Below, piece by piece: positions 45,610 to 55,900 of a DNA stretch of 64,000 bases. The stretch lies in NCBI GenBank assembly GCA_947441615.1, contig CANEUH010000010.1:49815-113814 (forward strand), read 5' to 3'. The notes below the pieces were generated by a model. It did not search any database, was not told the DNA's origin, and saw only the letters and a program-made list of their open reading frames with translations. The position numbers and the translations under genes were made by a program. The stretch's first letter is position 1; every line of letters begins with the position of its first letter. Source of the stretch: Bacteriovoracaceae bacterium (GTDB taxonomy: Bacteria; Bdellovibrionota; Bacteriovoracia; Bacteriovoracales; Bacteriovoracaceae).

Positions 45610-46515
45610 ATGGCACAACTAAAGCTCATTGATTCTATTTACAACCACCTACTATCTGAAGAATTTAAAGCACGAAGTGAGATGATCATTTTGAAGATCG
45701 CCATCTTAAGCTTCATCCTTCACTTGGGAATCATTTCACTGGTTGATCTCGAAATTATAAATCTTACCTCTCCATCGAAACTTCTCATTAACCCTATCTC
45801 CGCTATCTACACACCTTTCTCTTTCATTCTCATCTATGAAGTTTATTTATTGATCTACCATCTTCCAAAATCGACAAGTACCTATATTGGAAAACAATAC
45901 GAGATTGTCACTTTAATAGTCATCAGAAAGGTCTTTAAAGATTTATCTGAGCTCGTGCTCACCAAAGAATGGTTCAAAGTACGATCTGATGTGCAGTTCA
46001 CCTACGATCTTATTGCCACGTTGGTCTTATTCTTTTTCATCTATTTATATTATCGCTTAAACCAACGAAAGTTAGTTCAAAGTCAGCTAGGCAAATTAGA
46101 GATTGAGCATTCATTTGAAACAAAAAGATTCATCCGCCAAAAAGAGATCATTGCTGCCTGTCTTATTCCGATATTTTTTGGTTTGGCACTATTCAGTCTT
46201 TTCAACTGGACTAATGAAACGTTTTTTGCCCTAGACCACTTGAATGGTCCTATAAAAGATATAAATAAAATATTCTTTGATGAATTCTTCACTATTCTTA
46301 TTTTGGTGGATGTCTTACTTCTTCTTTTTTCCCTTCTCCACACTGATAACTTCAATAAGATCATGAGGAATTCAGGCTTTGTTATCTCAACGATACTCAT
46401 CAAACTTTCTTTTGGAGTCGAAGGCGCTGTTAGCACGTTAGTCCTGGTCGCAGCGGTCGCCTTTGGAATCGCGATTCTTGCTATCCACAATCAGTTCGAT
46501 AAACTAAAAAACTAA
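45610..46515 (+). CDS. Polytopic membrane protein of unknown function
   Basis: A 301-residue protein with about six hydrophobic segments: two near residues 25-85, one near 135-155, one near 180-200, and two at the C-terminus. A conserved-looking IGKQYEIVTLIVIRKVFKD loop lies between the second and third. It resembles uncharacterised membrane proteins that I recall from Bacteroidota and relatives; no function is assigned. It is divergent from the carotenoid-rhodopsin operon, so light- or energy-related regulation is possible but unproven. Its last codons lie in the first copy of a 213-bp repeat. Confidence 0.7.
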   Translation: MAQLKLIDSIYNHLLSEEFKARSEMIILKIAILSFILHLGIISLVDLEIINLTSPSKLLINPISAIYTPFSFILIYEVYLLIYHLPKSTSTYIGKQYEIVTLIVIRKVFKDLSELVLTKEWFKVRSDVQFTYDLIATLVLFFFIYLYYRLNQRKLVQSQLGKLEIEHSFETKRFIRQKEIIAACLIPIFFGLALFSLFNWTNETFFALDHLNGPIKDINKIFFDEFFTILILVDVLLLLFSLLHTDNFNKIMRNSGFVISTILIKLSFGVEGAVSTLVLVAAVAFGIAILAIHNQFDKLKN

Positions 46516-46717
46516 AACGCAGCCTCACAATCTTGAGCGCATGAAGAGGTGGTGCACCAACGAAGGATATTCATTCTGTTATGAGTCCTTTCATTTTTCT
46601 TCCATTTATCGGTACTCTATGAACCCCTGGTTTCAAGAAAGGCCAGCAAAGATGTATATGAGTCGGTAGGTAGGAAATTCAATATTGCTTGTTCGAGTAA
46701 ATTGCAAGTCTGAAGTG
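46506..46717 (+). repeat. 213-bp direct repeat, left copy
   Basis: Nearly identical to 49699-49911, with scattered substitutions. It begins in the last codons of the membrane protein gene (AAAAAACTAAA) and ends 3 nt before the truncated M48 ORF. The 3' half, read in the M48 frame, gives a segment (LVSRKASKDVYESVGRKFNI) that resembles the N-side of M48 peptidases, followed by an in-frame stop. Confidence 0.8.
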
Positions 46718-46719
46718 TA

Positions 46720-47421
46720 ATGCATGTCCTAGGTCATGAAATTGGTCACGTATTAGGTCGTCATACTAGTCGACAGGTCTTTGAACGAAACGCTCTAAAC
46801 TATTCAGCAAATGCATTAAGTCTAGCTGGTAATGCGGCATCACTTTCAGGTGGTTTTGGAGTTCTTGGCGAGGTGACCTGGATTAACTGGTTTCCTAAAA
46901 TGCTTGCCACGAGCATAACCATTGGACCCGCAACAGAGCTTGCGCTCCTGGCCCCCGTAGCAGGTATTATGGCCCATTCACGTGGCTTGGAATGGGAGGC
47001 AGATCGCTTTGGACATCAAGTTGCTTTGGTGGCAGGGGCGAAAAATGAAAAAATTTATAATGGGTGGGGAGAATTCCTGGGCTTTATTGAAAAACATTTT
47101 CCGACGAATGAAAATTTTATGACCAAGCTCAAGGCCAATCACCCATCAGGTGAAAAACGATTAGCAAAAATTAACGAACGTTTTGAAAAATATCGAGATA
47201 ATTTTAAAATTGAAAGTTTAGAAAATCGTCTATCACCTCTAATCTATGCAAACTACAAAGAGCTTCACTTAAAATTAAAACCACAGGTCCAAGATTGGGC
47301 AAATAAAATTAGCTCAGGGACAAAGGGAAAGAAGAATCAAAGATTAAAAAATACTCTCACAAGCTTCCTTCTTCCTGCTAGTAGTTGCGTTAAGCATTCA
47401 CTCGGAGCAGGAGGAGAGTAG
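46720..47421 (+). pseudogene. N-terminally truncated M48-family metalloprotease
   Basis: A 233-residue frame begins only four residues before the zinc motif HEIGHVLGRH. The second zinc-ligand motif EWEADRFG is intact, and the C-terminal LKANHPSGEKRLAKINERF is normal for Loi/BepA-like M48 peptidases. The usual signal peptide and about 60-100 N-terminal residues are missing, and there is no ribosome-binding site. The truncation point coincides with the end of the direct repeat, and an in-frame stop (46711-46713) separates it from an M48-like segment in the repeat. It is most likely an inactive remnant. Confidence 0.65.
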
Positions 47422-47440
47422 AGATTTCGCCGGGGCAACA

Positions 47441-47797
47441 TCATCTGCTTTTGATATTGCCAGAATTATTTGGTCGGAAGATACCGGGCATCCCTTGACC
47501 TTCATTAACTCCTAATCTATGTGACAGAATACCGAAAACATCTTGCCCCAGCTTACCCAAAATTGGAATAACAGTTGCTCCTCCACTAATATATAAACTT
47601 GAAGAGATACCAATCCCCTGAGTGCCGACTGGAGACCCACAAGTATAAGTCAGTGCTGTTTCATCCTCCTCAAATTCCTCAAACTTTTTATTGCGATCCC
47701 CAGGATATCCTAAGGAGATCAAGTCTTTCGTTATATTTCCAATACAAAAAGTTAGACTTCTTTTTAAGTTGAGAGAATAATTATTCAACAAACTCAT
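47441..47797 (-). CDS. Doubtful ORF between M48 remnant and ankyrin gene
   Basis: A frame of 118 residues from the ATG at 47797. It has a Gly-rich C-terminal half (GTQGIGISSSLYISGGATVI) and no signal peptide or ribosome-binding site. It could be the tail of a decayed exported protein. No family recognised. Confidence 0.3.
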   Translation of the reverse strand: MSLLNNYSLNLKRSLTFCIGNITKDLISLGYPGDRNKKFEEFEEDETALTYTCGSPVGTQGIGISSSLYISGGATVIPILGKLGQDVFGILSHRLGVNEGQGMPGIFRPNNSGNIKSR

Positions 47798-47840
47798 GGG
47801 AAGTTGCGTTTTTACCAAGATGAAGCAAAATAGGAAGGCT

Positions 47841-48695
47841 ATGAAAAAGACAATCTTTTTAACCTTGTTGTTGAATTTCTATGTAACAAACCTTTACTCC
47901 CAAGGGTTTGAACGATCAATTGATCAACTCCTCTATGATGCCTCTTTTGAAGGCAACCTTGCGAGCATCAAGTCCCTCCTCACCAAAGGGGCCAATCCCA
48001 ACGCAAAATCTAGTGTCGGCGGAGGAACAATTCTCAAGGGTGCAGCCGCTGGTACTAAAAACATTGAAGTTTTGGAAACATTAGTCAAGGCGGGGGCTAA
48101 GGCTAATGAAAAAGATGAGAATGGCACGACGGCTTTATCTTCTATTGGTGACGGAGGGCTGCCTTATTTTAAATTTTTCATCGAACATGGCTGTGATGTC
48201 AATGAACAAGGGATTAGGGCAAATGGAAAATATAAAGGGATAAAAATGATGAGCCCACTCCATTTTGCTGCTTCAACGGGTGACAAGGAGCTTGTTCTTT
48301 ATTTATTAAGCAAAGGTGCAAAAACTGATTCTACGTTTGGGCCCAAAAATCTGTCTGCTGAAGACTTAGCAAAGAAGAAGAACCATGTTGATATTGTTAA
48401 AATCATCCAAAATGCGACAAAAAAAGAAGTCGCTGCGGAACCTCCAGTTTCAAAGTTGCAATTAAAACCCGAAGAGAAAATGGTTGTACTGGAGAACCCT
48501 GTTTTAGCTTCTTTTAGGGAACTAGGAAAGACTTCTTATTTAAAACAGTTTTGTGGCGATAAAAGCTGGAAGCAAGATTATTCAAAAGAAATAGGTATTC
48601 AAGATCAGATTCCAAAAGAACAACTAAGAAATTCATTCAAAAAGGGATGGGAAGAAGGAGAAATCCTTGCAAAAGAAAATCGACCCAAGTGCTAG
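47841..48695 (+). CDS. Secreted ankyrin-repeat protein
   Basis: A 284-residue protein. The ATG at 47841 has AGGAAGG upstream and starts a signal peptide (MKKTIFLTLLLNFYVTNLYSQ). Four to five ankyrin repeats follow (ASFEGNLASIKSLLTKGANP, TLVKAGAKANEKDENGTTAL, LHFAASTGDKELVLYLLSKG). The C-terminal region (about 190-284) is charged and of unknown fold. Exported ankyrin proteins often bind and protect or inhibit a partner in the periplasm. It lies inside the segment between the 213-bp repeats. Confidence 0.82.
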   Translation: MKKTIFLTLLLNFYVTNLYSQGFERSIDQLLYDASFEGNLASIKSLLTKGANPNAKSSVGGGTILKGAAAGTKNIEVLETLVKAGAKANEKDENGTTALSSIGDGGLPYFKFFIEHGCDVNEQGIRANGKYKGIKMMSPLHFAASTGDKELVLYLLSKGAKTDSTFGPKNLSAEDLAKKKNHVDIVKIIQNATKKEVAAEPPVSKLQLKPEEKMVVLENPVLASFRELGKTSYLKQFCGDKSWKQDYSKEIGIQDQIPKEQLRNSFKKGWEEGEILAKENRPKC

Positions 48696-48723
48696 AAGTC
48701 ACCTCACGGCCTTAGACATCAAC

Positions 48724-48754
48724 TTAAGTCCCGGCCTGAAACGCTGGGACTTAA
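48724..48754 (+). terminator. Hairpin after the ankyrin gene
   Basis: TTAAGTCCC and GGGACTTAA form a perfect 9-bp stem around a 13-nt loop, without a long T tail. It lies 29 nt after the ankyrin stop. Confidence 0.45.
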
Positions 48755-48883
48755 TGATAAAAATAGCGCTGATCATGAAGGATAGCGTTTTAACTCACGG
48801 ACTAAAAAGCAAAGAACATTAAAACGAAGAAACAGTGCTCTAAGGGCACTAATAAATCATTTGCTTGAAAATCACATTTCGAA

Positions 48884-49660
48884 TCAATTTCTTTTTTTAA
48901 AAAAAACTGCAAAATTTTTCTCAATAACTCTAAAACCATCAACTAAACTTGATTCTAATTCATTTTTTTTTGCTATTGGAAAAGTAATCAAATCGACAAA
49001 AGGATTATCTTTTGAATGAAAAATATATAATCCCTTAAAACGGATTTCATCTCCGACTCTCTTATAGCCTTCCAGAAGGTCCTTGTGTTCTTCATGACTT
49101 CCATAAACGAGATTAGGATTTTTTTTTGAAAAATGAGGCACTTGATTAGTCGAATTTTTTATGAGCTCTTCTATTGAAATTTGCAAATTTTCAACAACCT
49201 GTTTTTTATCCCCTAGTGTGGAAATTTTTTTCTGCCAAACAATTTCCCCTAGAGCTGCCGAATAAATTAATGCATTGGATTTGTCTAAAATAATTCCTCC
49301 ACAACCTTTTGGATCCAATAATGGAAGCTCGGCTCCTAGCATTGCAGTTAAGGGGATCGGGGAGTTAAAAAATTCGGGATATGTAAGCATGATACCTTTA
49401 AAGAGTCGCTTACTAATACTTTCAGTAATTTTTTTATACAATTTTTGATTAGAAATTGAGCTAAGGTCCAGGTGGCAAACATGTATTTTTACGAAGTCGA
49501 AAAATTTAGCAGGAGTTTCGGCTGCTACGTTATTCCAGTTTAGAGAAATTTCGCCGTTCTTTTCTTGATATGTACCTATTTTGATTAGATTTGAGTTGCC
49601 ACAATTAAAATAAACTTCGTCGTTAATGAAAAGTGTATGAAAGAAATAGGTTTTAAACAT
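48884..49660 (-). CDS. Protein of unknown function
   Basis: A 258-residue soluble protein without signal peptide or transmembrane helix. It contains LGAELPLLDPKGCGGIILDK and a Lys-rich C-terminus. The ribosome-binding site is weak. Low-GC codon use is like the rest of the accessory segment. It lies between the direct repeats with the M48 remnant and the ankyrin gene, so it may be part of imported DNA. No family recognised. Confidence 0.55.
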   Translation of the reverse strand: MFKTYFFHTLFINDEVYFNCGNSNLIKIGTYQEKNGEISLNWNNVAAETPAKFFDFVKIHVCHLDLSSISNQKLYKKITESISKRLFKGIMLTYPEFFNSPIPLTAMLGAELPLLDPKGCGGIILDKSNALIYSAALGEIVWQKKISTLGDKKQVVENLQISIEELIKNSTNQVPHFSKKNPNLVYGSHEEHKDLLEGYKRVGDEIRFKGLYIFHSKDNPFVDLITFPIAKKNELESSLVDGFRVIEKNFAVFFKKRN

Positions 49661-49698
49661 AAGACTAAGATTATCACTAATTTTTTTTTTTGGATATT

Positions 49699-49911
49699 AA
49701 AAAACTAAAGCGCAGCCTCACAATCTTGAGCTCATAAAGAGATGGTGGACCAACGAAGGATATTCATTCTGTTATGAGTCCTTTCATTTTTCTTCCATTT
49801 ATCAGTGCTCTATAAACCCACTGGTTTCAAGAAAGGCCAGCAAAGGTGTATGTGAGTCGCTAGGTAGGAAATTCAATATTGCCTGTTCGATTTAATTGCA
49901 AGTCTGAAGTG
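49699..49911 (+). repeat. 213-bp direct repeat, right copy
   Basis: Matches 46506-46717 along its length with scattered substitutions. In this copy the M48-like frame in the 3' half is interrupted by additional changes, so it is the more decayed copy. The two copies bound about 3 kb of DNA. Confidence 0.8.
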
Positions 49912-49958
49912 GCACATATAAAAAATAATAATTAGAACAAATTAAATAATTAATTTGT

Positions 49959-50135
49959 TCATGAACTGATTCTCATCATTATCCATACTTGCATCCAGGG
50001 TTCCCCCTCCCCTTGAAATTCAAAGTAAATTAGATGACTATTATGTTTTTTTAAAGCTTTATGGAGCATCTCAAACTCATCGATACTCTCGAAGTAGCTT
50101 GAAATTTTTGTATTAATTTCATGAAGTTCCAACAT
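49959..50135 (-). CDS. 58-residue small protein
   Basis: The ATG at 50135 is preceded by AAGAGG at 7 nt. The product begins MLELHEINTKISSYFESIDE and ends EPWMQVWIMMRISS. It is soluble, with no cysteine. Length and site support a real small gene, but I cannot name it. Confidence 0.4.
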   Translation of the reverse strand: MLELHEINTKISSYFESIDEFEMLHKALKKHNSHLIYFEFQGEGEPWMQVWIMMRISS

Positions 50136-50282
50136 AAAACAACCTCTTTTACATAAAGTAAATGATGGAATGAATTTTGTAACCCGCTACTCTTGCGCCA
50201 ATATCCGACATCCATGATCAACTAGAGTTGATACATAAAAGCTTCTATCAATTAAGAATGAAAAAAACCGATAAGTTTTAAG

Positions 50283-52433
50283 ATGAAGCACTATCTGTTT
50301 CTCCTTACTATTTTCATCTCTGTATCGAGTTGTCTTAAGGTTAAGATGTTTGGTGCTGATATTGTTCCAGGAGAAATCGTCTCGACTCCTGATCAAGCCC
50401 AAACCATCATCCCCACAAGTCTTAATTTAACAGTCACTGACGTGGCGACTTGGGATATCGAAGTCAAAGACGAAACCGGATCACCGATTCAAGGTTTTAC
50501 ACCTACTGCGATGGCAAATATTTCAAGTTACCCAACATCAATGCTGAATAACATTATTTTATGCACCTCATCTGATGCTCTGGGTATTTCGACTTGTACC
50601 ATGAGCGCTCCTGGTTTCATGCCAGAGACAGCCGAAATTATAATCGACATGGGGAACTGGTCTCATTCCTTGAGCATTGTTTATGCTTGCCCAACAAATT
50701 GGGAAGACATTGACTTAAGGTGGCGTATCACAAATTACTCTAATCAGATCGGTACCCCTGAAGAATTTGAACTTTTGAGGTGTAATCAAATTGGTGGTCA
50801 TTATTATATTAAAAATGAAATCAATTTTGCTGGATACCTCTATTTTCCAATTGCAATCAATAATAATGTGACACTTCAATTTGAGCATTCACTCATAGGT
50901 CTTGAACTGATCGATAGAACTGAAAGAACTGAACTCCCAAGACTCTTCAAAGGTGTTTCTAATCCTAATGAAATTTCTAGACTTACCTTAAATTCTCTCT
51001 CAATCGAAAACTTAACTTTTGCAAAAGATTCTCCAACAGATTCTCCAGATGATTTTATTGGGGTAATAGCTAATAACCTAATTGATCCACAGATTAATAA
51101 TTTATCCGTGACCAATTCTACGATTTACCTTGGGCCAAATGCTGTTTCAGCTGGAACAGCTCTTTTCCAAAATATTACGGTCGCAACACCTGGAGCAGCG
51201 GATTTAACAACAATCAATCTAAGAAATATTAAGATAACCGCAGAAGCAACTGAAGAAGTAGCCTTACTCGCAAATAAAATCACAAGCACTACAGCTACAG
51301 ATCTAACTATACGAGATAGCATTATTGTCTCAAGAAAAAACGTTTTCACTGGCCTTATCGCTTCTCATCTCGATGGAGAAGAGGATGAAACCAACAACAA
51401 GATCGCTGAAATCTATGCAATTAATAATGCCATTGTTTCAACTGATTCATCCGAACTTGGACATATTGGCGGAATTTTTGGAAGAATTCCAGCGAACATG
51501 AAACCTACAATTCTAAATTTAAGAATTTTTAGACTTACAATTATTGGCGATGATCAGAAAACGGTTGGTGGAGTGATAGGCCTAGTCCAGGGTAATTTAA
51601 AAATCATGAATGGCCAATTATCCCAAATGGTCTTGTATGGTCAAAAGGTTGGCGGGGTTTATGGTGTTTACGATAGTGGTGTTTATGGCGATCCACATTT
51701 GAGTTCCGGAGATATTCAAAAACTCAAAATTCAGTTTGATAATACCGAATTCATTACAGCTTTTGAAAGTGTTGCTGATACTTGGATGATTTCTTTACCA
51801 GGTCACCTTACTTCTAAGACTCAACATGATTTAAGTTCAGATGTTGGCCATCTCGGTGGTCTAGGTGGATTAAGTTATTATAATGCTCATGATCTCCAAG
51901 CTGAGAGGGTTGAAATAGATCTCACTGCTGAAGCAGGCCCAAGTACCTACGCCGGAGGGATTTTGGGAAGACTCGATAATGTTTTTGAGTCGAGTGGAGT
52001 CAATTTCACTAACTTTCATGTTACCACCTCATTTAGTGGCGTATCAAATACTGCGTCGGCTTTTATGGCAAGAGTAGATCAAAGTGGTGGCACTCTCAAT
52101 ATAAATGTGAGTGATTCCATTTTTCACTCCTTGGCAGAAACACATCTTGGCCCCTTTTTTCTCAATTCACAAATAGCCAATGAAGTCAGACCGCAGATTT
52201 CCTTCAATAATATCTATGTCCTATCCCCTCAAATAAGCCGTGACTGCCCGACAGTAAGCACAGGCGATTTTAGAGCTTGTAATAATCCTGATGGTTACTC
52301 AAGTTTTGATGTGTTTTTTCTGACCCCAAATTTACTTGATGATCCAACCTACAGCTCACCAGCTTTTATCGATTTAGACTATTCGAATATTTGGCACCCA
52401 GGTGATGGAGCTCTGCCCGTTAGACTTAGATAG
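50283..52433 (+). CDS. Large lipoprotein with beta-helix/GLUG-like repeats
   Basis: A 716-residue protein with a lipoprotein signal (MKHYLFLLTIFISVSSC). Residues about 40-150 resemble a small beta-sandwich (VKDETGSPIQGFTPTAMA). From about 180 onward it has many short beta-strand repeats with G-x-I-G-x/G-G-x-x-G turns (GHIGGIFGRI, VGGVIGLVQGN, VGGVYGVYDSG), as in GLUG or right-handed beta-helix surface proteins. It is probably on the outer-membrane surface. It resembles the C-terminal region of the 1552-residue lipoprotein downstream, so both may belong to one surface apparatus next to MotAB. Confidence 0.75.
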   Translation: MKHYLFLLTIFISVSSCLKVKMFGADIVPGEIVSTPDQAQTIIPTSLNLTVTDVATWDIEVKDETGSPIQGFTPTAMANISSYPTSMLNNIILCTSSDALGISTCTMSAPGFMPETAEIIIDMGNWSHSLSIVYACPTNWEDIDLRWRITNYSNQIGTPEEFELLRCNQIGGHYYIKNEINFAGYLYFPIAINNNVTLQFEHSLIGLELIDRTERTELPRLFKGVSNPNEISRLTLNSLSIENLTFAKDSPTDSPDDFIGVIANNLIDPQINNLSVTNSTIYLGPNAVSAGTALFQNITVATPGAADLTTINLRNIKITAEATEEVALLANKITSTTATDLTIRDSIIVSRKNVFTGLIASHLDGEEDETNNKIAEIYAINNAIVSTDSSELGHIGGIFGRIPANMKPTILNLRIFRLTIIGDDQKTVGGVIGLVQGNLKIMNGQLSQMVLYGQKVGGVYGVYDSGVYGDPHLSSGDIQKLKIQFDNTEFITAFESVADTWMISLPGHLTSKTQHDLSSDVGHLGGLGGLSYYNAHDLQAERVEIDLTAEAGPSTYAGGILGRLDNVFESSGVNFTNFHVTTSFSGVSNTASAFMARVDQSGGTLNINVSDSIFHSLAETHLGPFFLNSQIANEVRPQISFNNIYVLSPQISRDCPTVSTGDFRACNNPDGYSSFDVFFLTPNLLDDPTYSSPAFIDLDYSNIWHPGDGALPVRLR

Positions 52434-52707
52434 AACTCTTTAGAAAAAAGAAATACCTCTCATCAAGATCATCAAATTCTAATTCTTCACTGGTCTTGGT
52501 CTGAACTTCATTCGAGAAAATCAGCAGCTCTATCTCTTCATGAGATAAAGGAGCATAGAAACTTTCAACGATGACCCGTTCAGTGACCATGTTTTTCACC
52601 ATATTAAATTGGTTCACCAAAAGACATGAACAAGCACGATAGAAAATCCTAGATGATGACCTTCCCTTTTTGGTTTCTAGCCTTGGGAATTCAAAGAACT
52701 GATCCAT
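52426..52707 (-). CDS. Small protein of unknown function
   Basis: A 93-residue frame on the opposite strand to its neighbours; its 3' end overlaps the upstream lipoprotein gene by 8 nt. It contains VTERVIVESFYAPLSHEEIE and an acidic C-terminal half (SEELEFDDLDERYFFF). It is soluble. Weak ribosome-binding site (GTGGTG). Reasonable coding character but no family match. Confidence 0.4.
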   Translation of the reverse strand: MDQFFEFPRLETKKGRSSSRIFYRACSCLLVNQFNMVKNMVTERVIVESFYAPLSHEEIELLIFSNEVQTKTSEELEFDDLDERYFFFLKSSI

Positions 52708-52955
52708 ATCACCACTAAAGTCTAGGACCGTTCCTTCTTAAGTTAAATGAACTTTGATTTCTTTCATAAGATCTATTACAACAGAAAAAAGCACCATAAG
52801 GATCGGACTTTATTCACGTCCCCCCTAGGCCAGGGATCTGCCAAAAACCTTTGCCAAAAAGCATCCTCCTACCCCGCAAGGAGGTGAGCAAACCTATGAT
52901 TTTTAAATAATGAGAAATTCCCCCCCTAGGATAGTTTCATCTTGAGGAGGCCATC

Positions 52956-55900
52956 ATGAAAACGATCAGTACACTTATTTTGACTTTGTTCTTTATTGTT
53001 TCCTGTCAGAACAATGAAAAAGTCGCAGATCTTTATGGGGTCGATATCTTGAGCTCCAATATGGGGAGCTTTGAAGGGTGTCTTGATGGTGAATCTATTG
53101 ATAGGCAGTCGGTAAAAATCTTTTTTCAAATCCCAGAGAAGGCCAGTGAGCTAAAAATTTTTCGTGATGGCCAGATCATTAGTACTTTGTATCCGTCTAC
53201 AGCTGGACAAGATGGTGAAGTCGTCGATCAGAATCTTAGAGAAGGTGGTCTTTATAAATATACATGTCATGCAAAAATTAATGGGGTTTATAAAAGAGGA
53301 ACAAATGAACTTTCTTTAAAACCAATTAACACTTTTGCTCCCATTTTTTCAGGAATTAATTCAGTCAATCTAAAAACTTCAAGCTCAGCAATCGTGGAAT
53401 GGGAGCCACCAACTGAAGATGGGCCCATCGCCAAACATTATAAAGTCTATTTTAATGCCGGGAGATTCATTGATTATAAAAAAGCTCCTCTCCTTGTGAG
53501 TGAGAAGCTAAATCTTGTCATCGAAAATCTTGGTGATGAAATACCTTATAGTTTTGCCGTCAAGGCCTGTACTCTGAATGATATTTGTGACAAGAATACT
53601 AAATTCTTAACTCTTGAAACTCCTGATCGCGGAGCTTCAACAGCATCCGGGATCATGCAACTCATTCCTAAATCAGGGAGAACACTTGAAGTGGTCGCCC
53701 CATGGTCTGATTCCAATGGTGGGATTTATAAAAGAAGACTCATTATCGTCAGAGGCTCAGAGGGCGAAAGTGATGAAAATGCTATAGCGAGAGTTAAAAA
53801 TTGCTCTATCGAAAATGAATCAGATGGCTGTCAGAATGTCATTTTCCCTTTTGTCGATGGGATCATTAGTTCTAACTTAGAATTTCCTATCGAAGAAGGA
53901 GTCGTCTACTTTATAAGACTCGTAGATGAAGACAAACAAAAAGCAATCGTCAGTCGTCAGGATCACAGCGACATTAAAAAATTTATAACCCAAGATCTAA
54001 CTCCTCCCGTTTTTAGTGGGATGTTAGAATTGGTGCAGCCTGATCCATTGAAAAGTAGCCTTAAGGCAACCTTTCAGGCGGCCAGTGATGCTGAGGCCGT
54101 TCACCTTTACACTGTGATGGGAAGCCTTAATGAAACCCTGGCCGATCCCTGCAGCTTGAATGGCGAGGGAATTAAGATTGGCCGAACGAATTGGAAAGGA
54201 GACTCTGCTCTCAATTATATTGAATTTGAAACAAGTGATCGAGTTCAAGTTAAAGTTTGCTTAAAAGGCTCAGACTCGGCCGGAAATTTATCCCTTGGTA
54301 AAAGTTATAAATTGATAAAGACTAAAGATAAGACGGCTCCTCTCTTCGATGGGATTTCTAGAATAAGATATTTGACAGATGAAATTTCTGGTAAAAGCTC
54401 CATCCGCCTTTCTTGGGCCGAAGCCTTTTCTGGGCAAAATGACGTCTATCAATATGATGTTAAAGTAAATATTCTTCGCGAAGGATCAATAAGAGAATTT
54501 AATTACAAAGTTAATAAGGATCAACTTAGCCTCAATCTTGAAACAGAAGCACTTCAGCTTGAAAACTATGATGTGGTCTTTGCAGCGGTCAATGTTTGCG
54601 ACGACGCTCTCATTCAAGAAGTAAATGCAACTTCAAATTCGGCCAATTGCACTTCATTTGCCATTGATCAGGCTTCGGCCCGTGAGGGAATACATAAAAC
54701 AGCTCTAGGAATAATTAAGCCTCCGGTAAAATTTGATGGCATTAATAGTTTAGTGTCAAATTCCCATGGCTCCATTCTTGTGAGATGGGGTAAGTATGAT
54801 CTGGGTAAAGACTTTCCTGAAACCTGGGCGGGATTTAAGGTTTATGCCCTCAATAAAGACTCTTCTAAAACGCTTTTAAAAACGATTCCCTGCCCTACTA
54901 CCGGTGAAGATGCTCAAGGCCGTACCCTTTATAACTGCCAGGGCCTTCAGACTGCCACGATCACAAATCTCAATCCATCTCAGGAATTAAAGATTCTTGT
55001 GAAGGCCTACAACTCTCAGGGTGATTCACAAGATATTAGAGATGAGAATGCTCGGATGATCAAGGTTAAAGATGAAGTCGCCCCCGTGATTCAGGGAAAT
55101 ATTTCTCAGACCCTGACCAATAAAATATTAACCCTTACCTGGCCAGCGGCCTCTGATACGCAATTTGCGTGGCAGGACTATCTGCAAACAATTCCCAATA
55201 AAATTTCTTATCTCTTAAAAAGAAATGGAGGGAGTGCTCAGACTCTTGAGGTCACTCAGCTTGCCATCGATCTCACGAAATTAAGTAGTGGCATTCATTT
55301 ATTTCAAGTTTGCCCGAAAGATCAGGCGCAAAATGTAAGTACAAACTGTCTTTCACTCAGTTATGAAATTAGAGATAATATTGCTCCTGAATTAAAAATA
55401 GCCTTAGTGAAGAAGATTTCTTCTCAAGAGGGCATTCAACTAGAACTTGAGTTAAAAGATGAAACAACATCCGCCGCTCAATTATGTACTGATCTCACTC
55501 TTGAGGGGAATTTCAAGACGAAAACTTATGATTCCACAAGAGGACTTTGCGTACTTACAGGCTTAAATAGTGACGCAAATAAAAACCTTGAGAAAACAGT
55601 CCGTCTGACTGTTTATGATCAGGCCAGGAACTCACTCCAAAAAGACCTCATCCTTAAAATCAATCGTGAATATATGATCAGTAGCGCCAACTGGGGAGAC
55701 TGGAACTTGAAGGATTCAAGTAAAAGGTATGCTATTGTCATCCGCGGGGAATCGATTTTAGAAAACTCAGAAGTTTATACCGCTCAAAATGAAAAACTTC
55801 TTTGCGATCAGCCAGATCAGAAAAAAATAATATGCTTCAGCTCAAGCTATAATGATAAATCATCTCTTGTTATTCGCTCTGGTGATAGTTCTAAAACCTT

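Noticed and set aside
52708..52955. A regulatory array based on the twice-occurring CCCCCCTAGG before the giant lipoprotein gene
   Set aside because: Only two copies about 100 bp apart and a simple C-run composition; a CCTCC/GGAGG hairpin lies between them but nothing marks a defined element.
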